Of a stretch of 64,000 nt of DNA, positions 61,705 through 64,000 are shown in pieces (the stretch's first letter is position 1; the number at the start of each line of letters is the position of its first letter). A model generated the notes under the pieces. That model did no database searches. It was not told the origin of the DNA and saw only the letters and a program-made list of their open reading frames with translations. The translations under genes and the position numbers were made by a program. The DNA is taken from assembly GCF_018614035.1 (NCBI RefSeq), contig NZ_JAGGPA010000034.1, forward strand, positions 62,001 through 126,000, written 5' to 3'. The stretch comes from Streptomyces sp. ISL-96 (GTDB lineage: Bacteria > Actinomycetota > Actinomycetes > Streptomycetales > Streptomycetaceae).

Positions 61705-63291
61705 ATGGCAACGCGTCGGGATGAGCTCGCCGCCTATACGTTCGCTCGCAAGCGCACTGTCGCAGCGTTCCTGGCACCTTCGCCGGGAGGTTCGGACGAA
61801 GGCGCACCGCGTCCCATTCGGACGGTAATGCCCAGCTTGGCGGTGGGTGTTGTCCTGGTGATCGGCTTCATCGCCTGGGGTGTGATCAAGCCGTCGGCGC
61901 CCAAGGGGTGGGACACAGCCGGCGAGCACATCATCGTCGACAGCGATTCCACGACGCGCTACGTGGTGATCAACGACGAGACCAAGGGCGGCAAGAAGGT
62001 CCGGACGCTGCATCCCGTCCTCAACTACGCCTCCGCCAAGCTCCTGCTGGACAAGGGCAAGGGCACCGTCATCGAGGTCCCCGGCAAGGACATCGACAAG
62101 AGCGGCATCCCGCACGGCGCGACGCTCGGCATCCCGTACGCCCCCGACCGGCTGCCCACCAAGGAGGACGCCGAGGAGGCGAAGACCTGGGCGGTCTGCG
62201 AGCGGCCGACCCGCGGTACGAACGCCTCCATCGACCGCGCCGTCTTCGTCCTCGACAGCGACGACGCGAAGTCGGTCAAGGACGCGGGCAAGGTCGACGC
62301 GCACGAGGCGCTGTACGTCGTCGACAGCAAGACGAAGCTGCAATACCTGATCGACGGCAAGGGCAACGCCTTCCTGCTGGGCGGCACATCGGGTCTTGAC
62401 GACACCGAGATGGAGCAGCTGAAGGCCGCGGTCATCGGCACGCCGAACGAGCCGCAGCCGGTGAGCACGGAGTGGCTGCGGACCCTCACACTGCGCGGCG
62501 CCATCGCGTTCCCGACCGTGCCGGACCTCGGGACACAGACGACGGTCCGAGGGCTTCCCGACGCGGCGGGGACGGTGGGCCGGGTGCTCAAGGCGCAGGA
62601 AGCCCAGGGGGATCGGTACTACGTCGTACTGAAGGACCAGGTCGCAGCCGTCTCGCCGTTCGTCGCCAATCTGCTCACGCACTCGCCGTCCGCCGAAGTG
62701 GCGTACGGAGACGCCGATCCCGCCTACATCAAGGCCAGCACCTCGGACATCATCACCGCCAACGGTGGCAAGGCGAGTGACTTCTACGGGGACAAGGGTT
62801 GGCCGCTGACGGTCCCGAAGCAGGCCAACCCGGTGGCGACGGCGGCCAGTGCGGCCCGGAACACCTCGTGCAGCGTCTACAGCGGCACCTTGGGGGCGGA
62901 CATGAAGCCGAAGCTCGCCGCCTGGGCAGGGACGACGTACCCCAAGAAGGTCATCGCCGACTCGCTGAACGCCTACGTCTCTTCGGGCTCGGGGCTGCTC
63001 TTCAAGGAGGTCACCGGCTCGGCGCAGGGCGGTGGCGCGACGTACCTGCTGACGGACACGGGCCTGCGCTACTCGCTGCCGTCGAACAACGACAGCGCGG
63101 CGGACAAGAACGGCGCGGGCTCCTCCTCGGACAGCTCGGAAGGCGAGCCGAGCGAGACCGACAAGGCGCGCACGCGACTGGGATACGAGAAGGTCGTCAA
63201 CCCTGCGGTCGTGCCCCAGTCGTGGGCGGAGTTCATCCCGAAGGGGCCCACGCTCGACACCGGCAGCGCGGCGCAGCCGCAGGGCCAGTGA
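61705..63291 (+). CDS. eccB: Type VII secretion protein EccB
   Basis: A 528-residue single-pass membrane protein of the ESX core complex. MATRRDELAAYTFARKRTVA is the conserved cytoplasmic start, a single helix follows (MPSLAVGVVLVIGFIAWGVI), then the long extracytoplasmic domain with TYVVI-like RYVVINDETKGGKKVRTLHP and cysteine pair AVCERP/NTSCSVYSG. The C-terminal S/D/E-rich region is disordered. ATG 61705 is preferred over the upstream in-frame start because it gives the family start. Confidence 0.93.
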   Translation: MATRRDELAAYTFARKRTVAAFLAPSPGGSDEGAPRPIRTVMPSLAVGVVLVIGFIAWGVIKPSAPKGWDTAGEHIIVDSDSTTRYVVINDETKGGKKVRTLHPVLNYASAKLLLDKGKGTVIEVPGKDIDKSGIPHGATLGIPYAPDRLPTKEDAEEAKTWAVCERPTRGTNASIDRAVFVLDSDDAKSVKDAGKVDAHEALYVVDSKTKLQYLIDGKGNAFLLGGTSGLDDTEMEQLKAAVIGTPNEPQPVSTEWLRTLTLRGAIAFPTVPDLGTQTTVRGLPDAAGTVGRVLKAQEAQGDRYYVVLKDQVAAVSPFVANLLTHSPSAEVAYGDADPAYIKASTSDIITANGGKASDFYGDKGWPLTVPKQANPVATAASAARNTSCSVYSGTLGADMKPKLAAWAGTTYPKKVIADSLNAYVSSGSGLLFKEVTGSAQGGGATYLLTDTGLRYSLPSNNDSAADKNGAGSSSDSSEGEPSETDKARTRLGYEKVVNPAVVPQSWAEFIPKGPTLDTGSAAQPQGQ

Positions 63292-63496
63292 CGTCAACGG
63301 GCCTGGTTGCGGCCGGACTTGGTGTTTTCGATCACATGGTCGTCGCGCATGTGTGTGAACTCTGTAACTGATAACCGCCACATGCGGATGTGTGACGGAC
63401 GGGCGATAGAGTGCTTGCAGCGCTCACTGATATGACGCTTATCCGGGGAGTGGCACAGGCTTCCCGGACCAACAATGACATGGGGGAAGGTTCACC
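63292..63496 (+). promoter_or_regulatory. esx promoter/leader region
   Basis: 205 bp between eccB and esxB. A -10-like TAGAGT at 63407-63412 is visible without a good -35. CACAT-GCGG-ATGTG (63379-63392) is a small inverted repeat. CCGGGGAG (63443-63450) and CTTCCCGG (63460-63467) could form a 5' UTR stem just before the esxB ribosome-binding site. Confidence 0.35.
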
Positions 63497-63808
63497 ATGG
63501 CCGGGCAGTTTCGGGTAACAGAAGATGAGCTGACCAGGCTCTCGGGCCAGATCACCACGGTGAATGGTCAGATCCAGGGCGAGATCCGCCGTCTCAGTGG
63601 AGTGATCGACCAGGTCGCGGGTGGCTGGCAGGGCCAGGCGGCCAAGTCGTACCACGAGCTCCAGAACCGGTGGAACGAGGACGCCAAGAAGATGAGCGAC
63701 ATCCTCAACGACATCAAGGAAGCCGTGGACTCCACGCGGAGCAACTACACCGCGTCGGAAGAGCAGCAGAACGCTGAAGTCAGCAAGATCATGTCCGACT
63801 TCGGCTGA
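63497..63808 (+). CDS. esxB: WXG100-family secreted protein
   Basis: A 103-residue ESAT-6/CFP-10-like protein, the substrate and core partner of type VII secretion. The WXG turn is AGGWQGQAAKS, between two helices, and the C-terminal Y-x-x-x-D/E export signal is represented by NYTASEE. GGGGGAAGG precedes the ATG. A second WXG100 gene starts 46 bp downstream. The symbol follows S. coelicolor usage from memory; A and B could be exchanged. Confidence 0.93.
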   Translation: MAGQFRVTEDELTRLSGQITTVNGQIQGEIRRLSGVIDQVAGGWQGQAAKSYHELQNRWNEDAKKMSDILNDIKEAVDSTRSNYTASEEQQNAEVSKIMSDFG

Positions 63809-63854
63809 TCCGCTCTCACACTTCCCACATTCCTCTTCCTGAAAGGAAGCGACG

Positions 63855-64000
63855 ATGTCGATCCTCGTCAATTACGCCACCATCACCAACGCGTCCACGG
63901 ACGTGAAGAACACCGCCGGCCGCATCAAGCAGCAGCTCGATGACGTCGAGGCCGCTGTCCGGCGCGTCGCCACCACCTGGGAAGGTGAGGCGCAGGAGGG
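63855..64000 (+). CDS. esxA: WXG100-family secreted protein, 3' end outside window
   Basis: Only the first 48 codons are visible. They begin MSILVNYATITNASTDVKNT and reach the WXG motif TTWEGEAQE, so this is the heterodimer partner of the preceding protein. GAAAGGAAG precedes ATG 63855. Truncated by the window end. Confidence 0.9.
   Translation, partial: MSILVNYATITNASTDVKNTAGRIKQQLDDVEAAVRRVATTWEGEAQE

Overview
The window is chromosomal DNA of a Streptomyces species or a very close relative. The evidence is very high GC with strong third-position GC, several GTG starts, many ATGA or GTGA gene overlaps, Tat-type lipoprotein signals, actinobacterial families (DUF397, DUF4439, HXXEE, PucR, type VII secretion), and a gene order that from memory matches Streptomyces coelicolor from about SCO5657 to SCO5724. 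It looks like core chromosome. I saw no insertion sequence, prophage, CRISPR array, rRNA or tRNA.

Positions 1-23.1 kb form a polyamine and GABA utilisation region: two aldehyde dehydrogenase plus PotD cassettes that look like paralogous copies, a PotABC importer, an FAD-dependent amine oxidase of the PuuB/DadA type, a GABA aminotransferase (gabT), a PucR-family regulator and a third aldehyde dehydrogenase. Together they can import putrescine, oxidise it through 4-aminobutyraldehyde to GABA, and pass GABA to succinate semialdehyde and succinate. Mixed in are a glycerophosphodiesterase, an adenosine-deaminase-family enzyme that is probably the menaquinone-pathway aminofutalosine deaminase, a PAP2 phosphatase, an orphan membrane-anchored VirD4/TraD-like ATPase and several unknowns.

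Positions 23.3-34.8 kb carry a long acyl-CoA dehydrogenase, a divergent EPSP-synthase-like gene, a lipoprotein, the isoprenoid/protease group dxr - M50 protease - ispG, two GNAT acetyltransferases and proS. A minus-strand operon at 34.96-36.87 kb encodes a lipoprotein, a ferritin-like protein and an APH(6)-like protein that has lost its catalytic residues.

Positions 37.0-48.9 kb are the translation operon rimP-nusA-ylxR-infB-ylxP-rbfA-truB, then a 1206-residue protein combining a degenerate trypsin-like domain with a STAND-type NTPase, then ribF. The infB leader holds three overlapping mini-ORFs made by an 11-bp tandem repeat, followed by a hairpin next to the infB ribosome-binding site. Positions 48.9-54.9 kb are an oligopeptide ABC transporter on the minus strand, interrupted by a copy of a dispersed repeat. 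From 55.2 kb to the end are two small accessory genes and the start of an ESX/type VII secretion locus: a MinD-like ATPase (EspI-like), an uncharacterised protein, EccE, EccB, EsxB and a truncated EsxA.

The observations I rate highest are the protease-like/STAND protein inside the truB-ribF interval, the infB mini-ORF leader and the APH(6)-family pseudokinase.
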